Below, one piece after another: positions 7,547 through 16,058 of a stretch of DNA of 41,324 bases. The DNA is from Opitutia bacterium (GTDB lineage Bacteria; Verrucomicrobiota; Verrucomicrobiia; Opitutales; Opitutaceae): contig CANGHW010000035.1 in the NCBI GenBank assembly GCA_947453695.1, forward strand, positions 1-41,324, in the 5' to 3' direction. The position numbers and the translations under genes were made by a program. Position 1 is the first letter of the stretch; the number at the start of each line of letters is the position of its first letter. Below the pieces are notes generated by a model. That model ran no database searches, was not told where the DNA came from, and saw nothing but the letters and a program-made list of their open reading frames with translations.

Positions 7547-8950
7547 TCAGATCGTGCGCGAGTGCTGGGTGCTGCCTTGGGCGAAGGTGGCGTCGAAGCG
7601 CATCGCGATGACGCGCAAGAGCGGCACGGCGACGGGCATGACTTCGAAGCCGGTCTCTGTGAAGCGGAGCAGGCCGTCGGCGGCGAGGTCGGCCAGGCCG
7701 GCGAGCTCGCGCGCGTAGGTCGTGGCAAAATCGACGCCGATTTTCGCCGATATGCGGGCGTAGTCGAGGCCGCGGTCGCACATGATCCGCATGATGATAT
7801 CGCGGCGGCGCATGTCGTCGGCCGTGAGTTTCAGGCCGCGTTCAGTGGGCAGTTCGCCGCGGTCGAGGGCGGCGCGCCAGGCTTCGAGCGTCTTGTGGTT
7901 TTGGCGGTAGGTGTCGGGCGTCGAGGAGATCGATGAAATACCAAAGCTGTAGAGCGAGGCATCGGCGCGCGTGCTGTAGCCTTGGAAATTGCGGTGGAGC
8001 TCGCCGGTGCGTTGGGCGATGGCGAGGGAGTCCTCGGGGCGGGCGAAGTGATCGAGGCCGACGTCGACGTAGCCGGCGGCGGTGAGCTTCTCGTGCGCGA
8101 GGGCGAACATCGCGAGTTTCTCCTCGGGGCTCGGGAGCTGTTCGCGGTCTTCGAAGATCTTCTGCGCGGGTTTGATCCACGGCACGTGCGCGTAGCTGAA
8201 GACGGAGAGGCGGTCGGGGTTGAGGCCGAGCACGTCGTCGATGGTTTGACCGAAGGACTCGGGGGTCTGGAGCGGGAGACCGTAGATCAGATCGACGTTG
8301 ATGGAGCCGAAGCCGGCGTCGCGCAGCCAGCGGACGGCATCCTCGTTCATCCGGTGCGGCTGGATGCGGTGGATGGCGAGTTGGACGCGGGGATTGGTGT
8401 CCTGCACACCGAGCGAGGCGCGGTTGGCACCGATCTCGCGGAGGGCGGCGACGTGGTCGGGCGTGAGGCGGCGCGGATCGACTTCGACGCCAAACTCGCA
8501 GTCGGGGGCGAGATTGAAGTGCTCGTGGATCAAGGCACCGAGCCGGCGCAGTTGATCGGGCGGGAAAAACGTGGGCGTGCCACCGCCGAGGTGCACCTGC
8601 GTGACTGGGCGACTCAGATCCATTTTAGCCGCGGTGAGACGGACTTCGCGGGCGAGATCATCGAGGTATTCGTCGGCGGCGCCGCGGCGTTTCGTGATGA
8701 CGGTGTTGCAGCCGCAGAACCAGCAGCGGGTTTCACAGAACGGGAGGTGAAAGTAGAGTGAGACGGGTCCGGCGCCGGCGGTGTTGTCGCGGGCGATGGC
8801 GTCTTCGAGTCCGAGCGGCGTGAGTTCGGCCGTGAACTTCGTGGCCGGGGGATACGAGGTGTAGCGGGGGCCGGGGATCGAGTATTTCCGGATCAGGTCG
8901 AGATCGAGGGGCGCCGTGGCGGGAGCGAGAGATTCGGTCGGAGCGATCAT
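7547..8950 (-). CDS. hemN: Oxygen-independent coproporphyrinogen III oxidase
   Basis: 467 residues, close to the usual HemN length. YTSYPPATKF near residue 30 is the conserved N-terminal segment. LPFCETRCWFCGC (about 69-81) supplies the CxxxCxxC ligands of the radical SAM [4Fe-4S] cluster plus the fourth Cys typical of true HemN. VHLGGGTPTFF is the SAM-binding glycine motif. It decarboxylates coproporphyrinogen III to protoporphyrinogen IX without O2, the step needed for heme synthesis under anoxia, which suits the cytochrome-rich surroundings. It converges on the CHASE8 kinase gene with 3 bp between. Its upstream region has the tandem 21-bp-spaced GCAA-N4-TGC repeats shared with six other units here. 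Confidence 0.95.
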   Translation of the reverse strand: MIAPTESLAPATAPLDLDLIRKYSIPGPRYTSYPPATKFTAELTPLGLEDAIARDNTAGAGPVSLYFHLPFCETRCWFCGCNTVITKRRGAADEYLDDLAREVRLTAAKMDLSRPVTQVHLGGGTPTFFPPDQLRRLGALIHEHFNLAPDCEFGVEVDPRRLTPDHVAALREIGANRASLGVQDTNPRVQLAIHRIQPHRMNEDAVRWLRDAGFGSINVDLIYGLPLQTPESFGQTIDDVLGLNPDRLSVFSYAHVPWIKPAQKIFEDREQLPSPEEKLAMFALAHEKLTAAGYVDVGLDHFARPEDSLAIAQRTGELHRNFQGYSTRADASLYSFGISSISSTPDTYRQNHKTLEAWRAALDRGELPTERGLKLTADDMRRRDIIMRIMCDRGLDYARISAKIGVDFATTYARELAGLADLAADGLLRFTETGFEVMPVAVPLLRVIAMRFDATFAQGSTQHSRTI

Positions 8951-8970
8951 GTGGGTGGTGGGTGGCCGTC

Positions 8971-9032
8971 AGTGTCGCATGGCCGCGCCAAACTGGCTGC
9001 GCATCCCTTGCCGAGGGCGGCGCACTCCTTGC
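8971..9032 (-). promoter_or_regulatory. hemN promoter with tandem GCAA-N4-TGC repeats
   Basis: Read on the minus strand, the distal unit GCAAGGAGTGCGC (9032-9020) and proximal unit GCAAGGGATGCGC (9011-8999) are 21 bp apart, start to start. A -10-like GACACT (8976-8971) begins at position 36 counted from the proximal repeat. The start codon at 8950 would then have a leader of about 14 nt. The two units differ at only two positions, both inside the spacer, the best internal match of the seven sites in this window. Confidence 0.7.
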
Positions 9033-9044
9033 CGAAGGGGGAAG

Positions 9045-11624
9045 TCAAAGGGCGGCGGAGAGGGTGGCGGAGGGACGAGTGCGGCTGAGCTCGCGTTCCA
9101 GGGCGTCGAGCAGTTCGAAGGGCGCGTAGGGCTTGGGGAGGACTTCGTTCACGCCGAGGGCGGAAAGGGCGGCGAGGTCCTCCGCCTCTTGGAGTCCGGT
9201 GGCGGCGAGGATCGCGAGGCCTTGACTGAGATCCCGCAGCGAGCGCACCAAGGCGACGCCGCTCATCTCGGGCATCATGAGATCGGTGACGACGGCGCGC
9301 ACGTGTTCGCGGTGAATGAGAAAGATACCGAGGCCCTCGCGCCCATCGGAGGCGGTGAGCACCCGGTAGCCATTGCGCTCGAGGACCTGTTGGGTGGTGA
9401 GGCGCACGGCGGGCTCGTCATCGACGACCAGCACGAGCTCACCGCGGCCTCCGGGCAGGGCCGGCGCGACGGGGGTGGTGGGCACGAGTTCCGTGAGCTC
9501 CGCCGAAGGCAGATGAATGTGGAAGGCGCAGCCGCGGCCGATCTCGGTATCGAGCGTGATGAAGCCACCGTGGCTTTTCACGATGCCAAGGACGGTGGAA
9601 AGTCCGAGGCCGGTGCCCTTGCCGATGGCTTTGGTGGTGAAAAACGGATCGAAGATGCGGGGGCGGATTTCGGGCGGGATACCCGGGCCGGAGTCGATGA
9701 CGGAGAGTAGCACATAGCGGCCCGGCTTGAGGGCGGGATGGAGCCGGAGGTCGTGTTCGGTGAGTTCGACGTTCTGGCCCTTGATCGTGATGCGGCCGCC
9801 GTCGGGCATGGCATCGCGGGCGTTGACGCAGAGATTCATCAGCACCTGGTGGAGCTGCGTGGCATCGCCGACGATGGGCCAGAGGTCGCTGTAGATCTCC
9901 TGCGTGATGCCGATCTGACGCGGGAAAGTTTCGTTCATGATCGCGACCATCTCCTTGGCGAGATGGCGCGCTTGCAGCAGACCGCGCTCGCCGGCGATGC
10001 CGCGACTGAAAGTGAGGAGTTGGCGGATGACGTTGGAGCCGCGCTGGGCGCTGTTCTCGATGATGGTGAGCATCTCGGCATCATGCGGGTCGGTGAGCTT
10101 CGCGCGGAGAAGCGGGCCGACCATAAAAAGCGGGGCGAGGATGTTGTTGAGATCGTGGGCGACGCCGCTGGCCAGCGTGCCGATGGCCTCGAGGCGCTGG
10201 GCGTGGAGGAACTGTTCCTCGAGTTTCTTGCGCTCCGTGATGTCTTCCACGGTGCCGACGATCCGCACGACCCTCCCCTGCTCGTCGCGGACGGGAAATG
10301 CCTGGTCGCGGACCCAGCGGATCGTGTCGTCGGGGCGGATGATGCGGTAAGTTTCGTCGTAGGAGCCCCCGGTTTGGTTGTGGGTGGCGGCGGACTGGAC
10401 GCGCTCACGGTCGTCGGGGTGGAGCGACTCGCTCCACTCGTTGGGATGTTCGTAGAGACTCTGGCAGGAACGGCCCCAGACGGTCTCATAACCGGGACTC
10501 ACGTAGATGACGCGCTGTTGTGCGACGTCCATAATCCAGAAGACTTCGTGGATCGTCTCCACGACCTCGCGGAAGCGGCTCTCGCTGTCGTGGAGGCGGC
10601 CTTCGATACGTTTGATCGCGGTGATATCGACGGAGGCGCCGGTCATGCGCAGGGGATGGCCGGCGGAGTCGCGTTCGACGGAGGCGCGATTGGCGAACCA
10701 CACGACCGTGCCATCCGGGCGGATGAGGCGGTATTCCGCGAGAAAGTCTGTGCCGTCGCGAAGAGCTGCGGTGGCGGCGGAGCGCACCGACTCCAGATCC
10801 GCCGGATGGAGCGAAGCGTAGAATTGCTGCTGTCCTCCGGCGGTGATCTCCTCCTTGGTGCGGCCGACGAGGCTGGCGAGCGCTTCGTCGCAGGTGAGCA
10901 GGCCGGGGCCGACTTCCCAGCTCCAAATACCGACGCGGCCGCACTCCAGGGCGAGGCGCAGCCGGGCGCGAGACTCGGCGAGGGCAGCCTCGACCTGCAT
11001 GCGCTCCGTGATGTCTTCGGAAAAGATCACGATGCCGCCAATGGCGCCGGAATTTTCGATCCAAGGGCGCACCTCCCAGCGAATCCAAGTCACGCGGCCA
11101 TCGGGTTCGACGACGCGATCGGCCTCCATGTGCACCGACTCGCCCTGAAGCGCACGGCGGTGAGCGTCGCGCCAACTCGCAGGCACATCGTCATACAAGT
11201 CGTAGTGCCGGTGCCCGCGCAGGTCTTGTTCGCCGAGATTGCGTTCGACGAGCCAGCGGCGGCTGGCGGTCACATAGCGGAGGTCGCGGTCGAGCATGGC
11301 GATCGCGACCGGGGCATGCTCGACGAAGATCTTGAGCGGCTCCTCGTGTTTCCGGCGCTGTTCCATCTCGTGGCGGAGGCGCCAGAAGAGGACGCCGCCG
11401 GTGACGAGGACAAACAGTCCGCCTTTCGCGACGGAGAGTTCGGCGATCTGACGGGCGTCGAGACCGAGAACCTGCAGCGCTCCATCCGTGAGAAAAATCC
11501 AGAGCGTGGCGACGACCACGTAGACCGCGACGGTGCGGCCGGCGGCGGCGGCGGAGGGGCCGAAGATCCGCGTGCTAAGGGGAGAAACCGAGGACAACGG
11601 CGCGGCGGCGAGGTGGGGCGTCAT
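9045..11624 (-). CDS. Hybrid sensor histidine kinase with three PAS domains and receiver
   Basis: 859 residues. Two N-terminal TM segments (about 29-48 and 68-86) with almost no periplasmic loop; PAS domains at about 98-212, 220-340 and 345-470, each closing in a PAC-type strand (such as IVIFSEDITER and IVGTVEDITERKK); HisKA with TLASGVAHDLNNILAP (His near 490); HATPase (NLCVNARDAMPDGG, DSGPGIPPE, GTGLGLSTV); then a receiver at about 735-850 with VVDDE, the phospho-acceptor Asp in VVTDLMMPEMSG, and LPKPY. The kinase is close in style to the HNOBA kinase at the window's right end. It follows hpf by 83 bp in the same direction and may share its transcript. The signal is likely cytoplasmic or membrane-linked. 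Confidence 0.9.
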   Translation of the reverse strand: MTPHLAAAPLSSVSPLSTRIFGPSAAAAGRTVAVYVVVATLWIFLTDGALQVLGLDARQIAELSVAKGGLFVLVTGGVLFWRLRHEMEQRRKHEEPLKIFVEHAPVAIAMLDRDLRYVTASRRWLVERNLGEQDLRGHRHYDLYDDVPASWRDAHRRALQGESVHMEADRVVEPDGRVTWIRWEVRPWIENSGAIGGIVIFSEDITERMQVEAALAESRARLRLALECGRVGIWSWEVGPGLLTCDEALASLVGRTKEEITAGGQQQFYASLHPADLESVRSAATAALRDGTDFLAEYRLIRPDGTVVWFANRASVERDSAGHPLRMTGASVDITAIKRIEGRLHDSESRFREVVETIHEVFWIMDVAQQRVIYVSPGYETVWGRSCQSLYEHPNEWSESLHPDDRERVQSAATHNQTGGSYDETYRIIRPDDTIRWVRDQAFPVRDEQGRVVRIVGTVEDITERKKLEEQFLHAQRLEAIGTLASGVAHDLNNILAPLFMVGPLLRAKLTDPHDAEMLTIIENSAQRGSNVIRQLLTFSRGIAGERGLLQARHLAKEMVAIMNETFPRQIGITQEIYSDLWPIVGDATQLHQVLMNLCVNARDAMPDGGRITIKGQNVELTEHDLRLHPALKPGRYVLLSVIDSGPGIPPEIRPRIFDPFFTTKAIGKGTGLGLSTVLGIVKSHGGFITLDTEIGRGCAFHIHLPSAELTELVPTTPVAPALPGGRGELVLVVDDEPAVRLTTQQVLERNGYRVLTASDGREGLGIFLIHREHVRAVVTDLMMPEMSGVALVRSLRDLSQGLAILAATGLQEAEDLAALSALGVNEVLPKPYAPFELLDALERELSRTRPSATLSAAL

Positions 11625-11707
11625 CGGTTTTGCCGGGCGAAATAAAGAGGAGGGCGGGCCGGCGCAGGCCCCGAAGGGCGTGGCGCCGGTCCGCGGTAAG
11701 CAGCGAG

Positions 11708-12076
11708 CTATGCGTCCACGGTCGCGGGAAACGTGATCACGGGAGCGAGGGCCTGCCGGGCGTGTTTCCGCTCGCCGGCGGCGGCGGTGATGGCGCGCTC
11801 AAGTTTGGTGAAGGCGGCGTTGAGAGCGGTTTCGGGCCTGGCTGCTTCGCTGTGCGCGACGAGATCGGGGCCGCACGTCTCCGCGGTGGCGGTGACGGTG
11901 AAGACTTTCGTGCCGTTGTGCGGGGTCGCGAGGCGAACGTGCAGGCGGACATGGCCGACGCGCGGGTGCTCGTGGCGGCGAAGTTTGGCGGCTTTGACTT
12001 CGGCGCGTTCCATGAGGTCCGGGCGGGCGGTGAAACCCTCGGCGGAGAGAATGACTTTCGGTTCGGTTGGGTTCAT
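11708..12076 (-). CDS. hpf: Ribosome hibernation promoting factor / RaiA-like
   Basis: 122 residues from the ATG at 12076. The open frame continues upstream, but only as a Pro/Ser-rich shadow of the overlapping gene. The body has the S30AE pattern: an N-terminal strand (KVILSAEGFTARPDLMERA), a basic helix (VKAAKLRRHEHP), strands (VRLHVRLATP, KVFTVTATAET) and a C-terminal helix (ALNAAFTKLERAITAAAGERKHARQ). It lacks the long C-terminal dimerisation domain, so it is a short-form Hpf that would bind the 30S subunit in slow growth. It lies 28 bp after the DksA-like gene, a sensible pairing of two stringent or stationary-phase factors. Confidence 0.8.
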   Translation of the reverse strand: MNPTEPKVILSAEGFTARPDLMERAEVKAAKLRRHEHPRVGHVRLHVRLATPHNGTKVFTVTATAETCGPDLVAHSEAARPETALNAAFTKLERAITAAAGERKHARQALAPVITFPATVDA

Positions 12077-12104
12077 GTGGGCAGGGCTGGGTTGCGGTGC
12101 GGGT

Positions 12105-12491
12105 TTAGACCCGGGGCGTCTCGCGCTTCTTCGCGGCCGCGGCGGAGAGCCGGGTCCACGGGAGGGCGAGCAGACGTTCCGGGGAAATGGGGGTGCCGGT
12201 GGCCTCGCAGAGGCCGTAGGTGCCGGCGGCGAGACGGGCGAGGGCGGCCTCGACTTCGACAAGTTCGGCGCGCTCGGCGTTGAGCTCGGCGAGGAGTTCG
12301 CCGGATTCGCTTTCACTGCTGGCGACGTCCATGGCATCGGTGCCGCCGCGTTCATGGGGAGCACGAAGGGCGGTTTCGCGGGACGAGCGTTCGGCGAGCA
12401 GGACTTCGCGCAGCCGGGTCAGCGCTTGATGATGTGACCGCCACTTCGCGGGAACGGCGGCCGGGGCCGGGGAGGAAGCGGGGGTTTTCAT
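12105..12491 (-). CDS. DksA/TraR-family protein with degenerate zinc finger
   Basis: 128 residues from the ATG at 12491. A long helical part (about 15-85: RSHHQALTRLREVLLAERSS, then ELLAELNAERAELVEVEAALARL) forms the expected coiled coil and includes the acidic tip region. The C-terminus keeps the family frame YGLCEATGTPISPERLLALPWTRL, but of the four zinc cysteines only the first remains: the second is Thr, and the third and fourth positions are Ser and Ala. Zinc-free paralogues such as Pseudomonas DksA2 work without zinc and resist oxidation, so a functional redox-insensitive factor is possible. It heads a leftward run with hpf and the hybrid kinase, divergent from ldhA, and has the tandem 21-bp-spaced promoter repeats. 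Confidence 0.8.
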   Translation of the reverse strand: MKTPASSPAPAAVPAKWRSHHQALTRLREVLLAERSSRETALRAPHERGGTDAMDVASSESESGELLAELNAERAELVEVEAALARLAAGTYGLCEATGTPISPERLLALPWTRLSAAAAKKRETPRV

Positions 12492-12497
12492 GGCGAC

Positions 12498-12559
12498 AGA
12501 GTAGTCCTCTGCGCGGTGCGGCGCTCCGCCCTTCTTGCCGGGCACTGCGCAATCCTTGC
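12498..12559 (-). promoter_or_regulatory. dksA-like promoter with tandem GCAA-N4-TGC repeats, probably leaderless
   Basis: On the minus strand, GCAAGGATTGCGC (12559-12547) and the weaker GCAAGAAGGGCGG (12538-12526) are 21 bp apart. TACTCT (12503-12498) begins at position 36 from the proximal unit. The ATG is at 12491, seven bases after the -10, so transcription would begin at or beside the start codon. No Shine-Dalgarno sequence is present. Confidence 0.65.
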
Positions 12560-12587
12560 CTGCGTGACGACGGACGGATCAACTCAC

Positions 12588-12648
12588 GCAAGATTCGCTC
12601 CGCCTTTCGCAATTTCCGATCCACGGGAAGCAGCTGATCGACTATCCT
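12588..12648 (+). promoter_or_regulatory. ldhA promoter with tandem GCAA-N4-CG repeats, probably leaderless
   Basis: GCAAGATTCGCTC (12588-12600) and GCAATTTCCGATC (12609-12621) are 21 bp apart in the coding orientation of ldhA. TATCCT (12643-12648) begins at position 35 from the proximal unit and the ATG follows at 12654, five bases after the hexamer, which predicts a leaderless mRNA. The site is back to back with the dksA-like promoter, whose repeats lie at 12526-12559. Confidence 0.65.
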
Positions 12649-12653
12649 GAGCC

Positions 12654-13652
12654 ATGAACGTCGCCTTCTTCAGCACCAAGCCCTACGACCGCCGGTTCTT
12701 CACCGCGGCGAATGCGTCGCACGGGCACGCGATCACCTTTCTCGAACCGCGGCTCACGTCCGAGACGGCCAGCCTCGCGCAGGGCCATGAGGTGGTCTGC
12801 GCGTTTGTGAACGACCAGTTGCCGGCGCCGGTGCTGGAAGTGTTGCGCGCGGGCGGCACGCGCCTGATCGCGCTGCGCTCGGCGGGTTTTAACCACGTCG
12901 ATCTCATGGCGGCGCGCCGGCTCGGGCTGACGGTGGTGCATGTGCCGCGCTACTCGCCGCACGCGGTGGCCGAGCATGCGGTGGCACTGATGCTGGCGCT
13001 CAACCGCCACATCCACCGGGCGCACAACCGGGTGCGGGAGGGAAATTTCTCCATCGAGGGCCTGTTGGGTTTCGATCTGCACGGGAAAACCGTCGGCTTG
13101 ATCGGTCTCGGTAAGATCGGGCTCTGTCTTGCGCAGATTCTACACGGGTTCGGCTGCCGCGTGCTGGCCGTCGATCCACTGCCCGTGCCCGACGCGGCGA
13201 AGGAGCATGTGACCCTCTGCTCGCTGGACGACGTGCTGGCGGCGGCGGATGTAGTGTCGCTACACTGCCCGCTGACCCCGGAGACGCGACATCTGATCGA
13301 CGCGAAGACGATCGCGCGGATGAAGCGCGGCGTGATGCTGATCAATACCAGCCGCGGCGCGCTGGTGGACACGGCGGCGGTGATCGACGGACTACTATCG
13401 GGGCAGATCGGCTACCTCGGACTCGACGTCTACGAGGACGAGGCGGAACTCTTCTACGAGGACCGCTCGAACCGCCTGATCGCGGACAGCGTCTTTTCGC
13501 GGCTGATCACGTTGCCCAATGTGCTCATCACGGGGCACCAGGCGTTTTTCACCAATGAGGCGCTGACGACGATCGCCGGCACGACGATCCAGAGCATCAA
13601 CGATTTCGCGGCCGGACGCGTGCCGGAGTTCTCGCTGACGAAGGCCGGTTGA
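12654..13652 (+). CDS. ldhA: D-lactate dehydrogenase, fermentative (D-2-hydroxyacid dehydrogenase family)
   Basis: 332 residues, near the 329 of Escherichia coli LdhA, which it resembles throughout. The N-terminus [16 protein letters not shown] and [14 protein letters not shown] are characteristic. GLGKIG (about 149-154) is the NAD-binding glycine motif. NTSRGALVD carries the catalytic Arg, [14 protein letters not shown] the Glu, and ITGHQAFFT the catalytic His. It reduces pyruvate to D-lactate with NADH, disposing of electrons when respiration is limited. It shares the tandem-repeat promoter class with hemN, ccs and hydrogenase, which fits low-oxygen expression. The next gene overlaps its stop codon if translated from TTG. 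Confidence 0.93.
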   Translation: MNVAFFSTKPYDRRFFTAANASHGHAITFLEPRLTSETASLAQGHEVVCAFVNDQLPAPVLEVLRAGGTRLIALRSAGFNHVDLMAARRLGLTVVHVPRYSPHAVAEHAVALMLALNRHIHRAHNRVREGNFSIEGLLGFDLHGKTVGLIGLGKIGLCLAQILHGFGCRVLAVDPLPVPDAAKEHVTLCSLDDVLAAADVVSLHCPLTPETRHLIDAKTIARMKRGVMLINTSRGALVDTAAVIDGLLSGQIGYLGLDVYEDEAELFYEDRSNRLIADSVFSRLITLPNVLITGHQAFFTNEALTTIAGTTIQSINDFAAGRVPEFSLTKAG

Positions 13653-14212
13653 ACGAACCCATGGCCACAAACTCGGAGAGTCCCGTCACCATCCGGCTCC
13701 AGCTGCGCGATCTGGCGCAGTTGTTCAACTCGATGGACCCATCGCCGTTTCACGACCGTGATCTCGATGCGGACGCGGAAGAGTTCATCATGAGCTGGGC
13801 GCGGGAGACGCCGCGGGCGGTGGCGATCGATCTTGAGATCCATCTCAGCGCTCCGCCGCCGGCGACGAAGGCCGCGGACGTGGAGGCGGCAGTGCGGCAC
13901 TATTTCGCCAACCGGGCGGCGATGAAGCAGCGGGAGTTTCGGCTACTGTTGAGGCGGGGCCGCACAAGTTTGCTGGTGGGACTCTTGTTTCTGGCGAGCT
14001 GCCTGCTCGTGAGCGAATTGCTCGCGAAGCTCGGGCACGGGACCATTTCCGTGATCGTGAAAGAGAGCCTCACGATCGGCGGCTGGGTTGCGATGTGGCG
14101 GCCGTTGGAAATCTATCTCTACGACTGGTGGCCGGTGCGCGACGAACGCCGCGTGTTGGAGCGGTTGTCGCGCATGGCAGTGCGGCTGGTGGTGCCGGCG
14201 GAGACGAAGTAG
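13649..14212 (+). CDS. Membrane protein of unknown function downstream of ldhA
   Basis: 187 residues if started at the TTG that overlaps the ldhA stop (TTGA); the ATG at 13661 gives 183. Residues 15-90 form a soluble, acidic cytoplasmic part ([28 protein letters not shown]). Two hydrophobic segments follow at about 108-126 ([19 protein letters not shown]) and 135-152, with a basic tail. The combination resembles small bacterial membrane proteins annotated only as hypothetical. Coupling to ldhA suggests a role linked to fermentation or its regulation, but nothing in the sequence shows it. Confidence 0.75.
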   Translation: MNEPMATNSESPVTIRLQLRDLAQLFNSMDPSPFHDRDLDADAEEFIMSWARETPRAVAIDLEIHLSAPPPATKAADVEAAVRHYFANRAAMKQREFRLLLRRGRTSLLVGLLFLASCLLVSELLAKLGHGTISVIVKESLTIGGWVAMWRPLEIYLYDWWPVRDERRVLERLSRMAVRLVVPAETK

Positions 14213-14237
14213 CGTCCCCCGGCGAGGGGCGGCCGGA

Positions 14238-16058
14238 TCAGCGCCCTTGGTTCGAGAAGCTCCGCCACTTTGACAGCGGAATGCCGGCGAGGGCCATGAT
14301 AGCGACCTGCGAGATCACGAAGGCGATGAGCCACCAGAAGGCGGAGTCCATGAAGCCGTAGCTGTGGAGACCGACGCCGAGCATGTTGACGCCGAACCAG
14401 CTCCAGGCGGTCACGATGTTGCCGAAGAGGGAGAGCACGGCGAGGCCGCGGGCTTTGACGAGGCCGCCCCAGCGGGCGTGGAGGATGATGGAATTCCACG
14501 CGACGATGAGGAGCGCGCCGTTTTCCTTCGGGTCCCAACCCCAGAAGCGGCCCCAGGACTGGTCGGCCCAGATGCCGCCGAGGACCGTGCCGACGAAGCT
14601 GAAGAACGTCGCGAAGCAGATCGTGCCGTAGAGCATGCGGCTGAGGGCGGCGGCCGATTTTTCGTCGAGCGAGCGGGTGAAGAGACCGCGCAGGATGTAG
14701 ATGAGGCCGAGGAAGCCGGCGAGGAACGTGGCGGAGTAGCCGACCGTCACGGTGACGACGTGAGTCGCGAGCCAGAAGTTCGAGTCGAGAACGGCGCGCA
14801 TCATCTCGAGGGTGTCGCCGCCGAGGGAGAGATGGTGGGCGATGAGCAACGTGGCGAAGCCCACGAGACCGCCGGCGACGCTACCGACGGCGTTGCGGTA
14901 GAAGTATTCGAGGAAGATGCAGAGGGCGACGGCGCCCCAGCCCACGAAGAGGGCCGAGGAGTAGAGGTTGGTGACGGGCGGGCGGCTCTCGAGCCACATG
15001 CGGGCGAGAATGCCGAGCGTCGCCAGGCTGAAGGCGATGGCGAGCAGGCCGAGGGCGGAGCGGCTGAGCGAATCCTGCCACTTGAGCCACGAGATGACGC
15101 CGAAGAGGAAGGCGGCGACGTAGAGCGCCATGCTGGTGTAGAACGGCTGCGAGGAGTTGAAGCGCGTCTCGACGGCGGAGCGCGACATGACGGAGGCGTA
15201 GCTGCGGTCGAGCTCGGCGCGATAGGTGGCGACGGCGCGGTTGAACGTTTCCGGCTGGTGATCGAGCCAACCGCGGCCAAGGGCGGCCCACGCGCGGGCG
15301 GCCAGGTCGACTTTGCCGCTGACGAGGCTCTCGTTCCACGCGGCACCGACAGTGCGCCAGAGTGCGGAGGCGGGATCGGCGGGTGGGATCGGGCGGAAGT
15401 AGGCGAGCTGGTCGAGGCTGCCGAGGGTGCGCGAGAGCTCGAGGAGCTTGGGGCCGTCGGGCGAAGTCTTGGGGTCCTTCAGCGTCGGGAGAATTTTCTC
15501 CAGCTCGGCGAGACGGGGGAGAAGCGGGACCTCGTCGACGGAGGTGACGGTGGTCTGCAGGCGTTGATAGAGGACGACGGCGTCGCGGAGCTGGAGGGTG
15601 GCGCGCTGGAACGGCGTGCGCACAGCGCTCTCGACCTCGTCGGCGAGCTTCGACTGGCGCTCGAGTTCCTGGAGGCCCTTGTGCAGCTGGTGGATCGAGA
15701 AACGCTTGCCGCCGGCACCATCAGTCGTGGTGAGGTTGAGCAAGGCTAGGAGGTCGGGATGGACGATCTCGAAGACCTGCAGCGTGTCGGCCACGGCGGG
15801 GCGGTAGAGCATCTCGAGCATCCACTCGCCGGGAGTGAGGGTTTCGCCGTTGGGCGAGGTCACACGCTGGCGGCCTTGCATCAGGAGCAGGGAGGTGCGG
15901 GCGACGGTGTCGACGGGTTTGACGCGACCGTTGACCAGCACGGGCAGGCGCCCGAAGGAAACGATGTCGTAGTCGCTCGTATTGCGCGTCGGCCGCAGGG
16001 TGAAAGCGACGGCGACGAGGGCGGCGAGGATGGTGGCGGCGCAGAAATAGTTTTTCAT
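14238..16058 (-). CDS. ccsA: Cytochrome c biogenesis protein CcsA/ResC
   Basis: 606 residues from the ATG at 16058, which overlaps the resB stop as ATGA. One N-terminal TM helix (about 3-20) precedes an unusually long soluble section (about 25-285, rich in helices), then eight or so TM helices. WGRFWGWDPKENGALLIVAW near residue 510 is the WWD heme-handling motif of the CcsA/CcmF/CcmC superfamily, with conserved His in flanking helices (such as LIAHHLSLGGD and ATHVVTVTVG). With ResB it forms the system II synthetase that exports heme and ligates it to CXXCH motifs in the periplasm. The four cytochrome c genes in this window, with at least 20 heme sites between three of them, would be its substrates. 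Confidence 0.92.
   Translation of the reverse strand: MKNYFCAATILAALVAVAFTLRPTRNTSDYDIVSFGRLPVLVNGRVKPVDTVARTSLLLMQGRQRVTSPNGETLTPGEWMLEMLYRPAVADTLQVFEIVHPDLLALLNLTTTDGAGGKRFSIHQLHKGLQELERQSKLADEVESAVRTPFQRATLQLRDAVVLYQRLQTTVTSVDEVPLLPRLAELEKILPTLKDPKTSPDGPKLLELSRTLGSLDQLAYFRPIPPADPASALWRTVGAAWNESLVSGKVDLAARAWAALGRGWLDHQPETFNRAVATYRAELDRSYASVMSRSAVETRFNSSQPFYTSMALYVAAFLFGVISWLKWQDSLSRSALGLLAIAFSLATLGILARMWLESRPPVTNLYSSALFVGWGAVALCIFLEYFYRNAVGSVAGGLVGFATLLIAHHLSLGGDTLEMMRAVLDSNFWLATHVVTVTVGYSATFLAGFLGLIYILRGLFTRSLDEKSAAALSRMLYGTICFATFFSFVGTVLGGIWADQSWGRFWGWDPKENGALLIVAWNSIILHARWGGLVKARGLAVLSLFGNIVTAWSWFGVNMLGVGLHSYGFMDSAFWWLIAFVISQVAIMALAGIPLSKWRSFSNQGR

Noticed and set aside
9738..11645. Long 635-codon open frame on the plus strand opposite the hybrid kinase
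   Set aside because: It is an antisense shadow of a clear PAS histidine kinase; the product is Asp/Gly/Ala-rich without domains, as expected in GC-rich DNA.
14364..15749. 461-codon plus-strand frame opposite ccsA
   Set aside because: Antisense to ccsA, extremely Glu/Gly/Ala-rich and without a recognisable motif.
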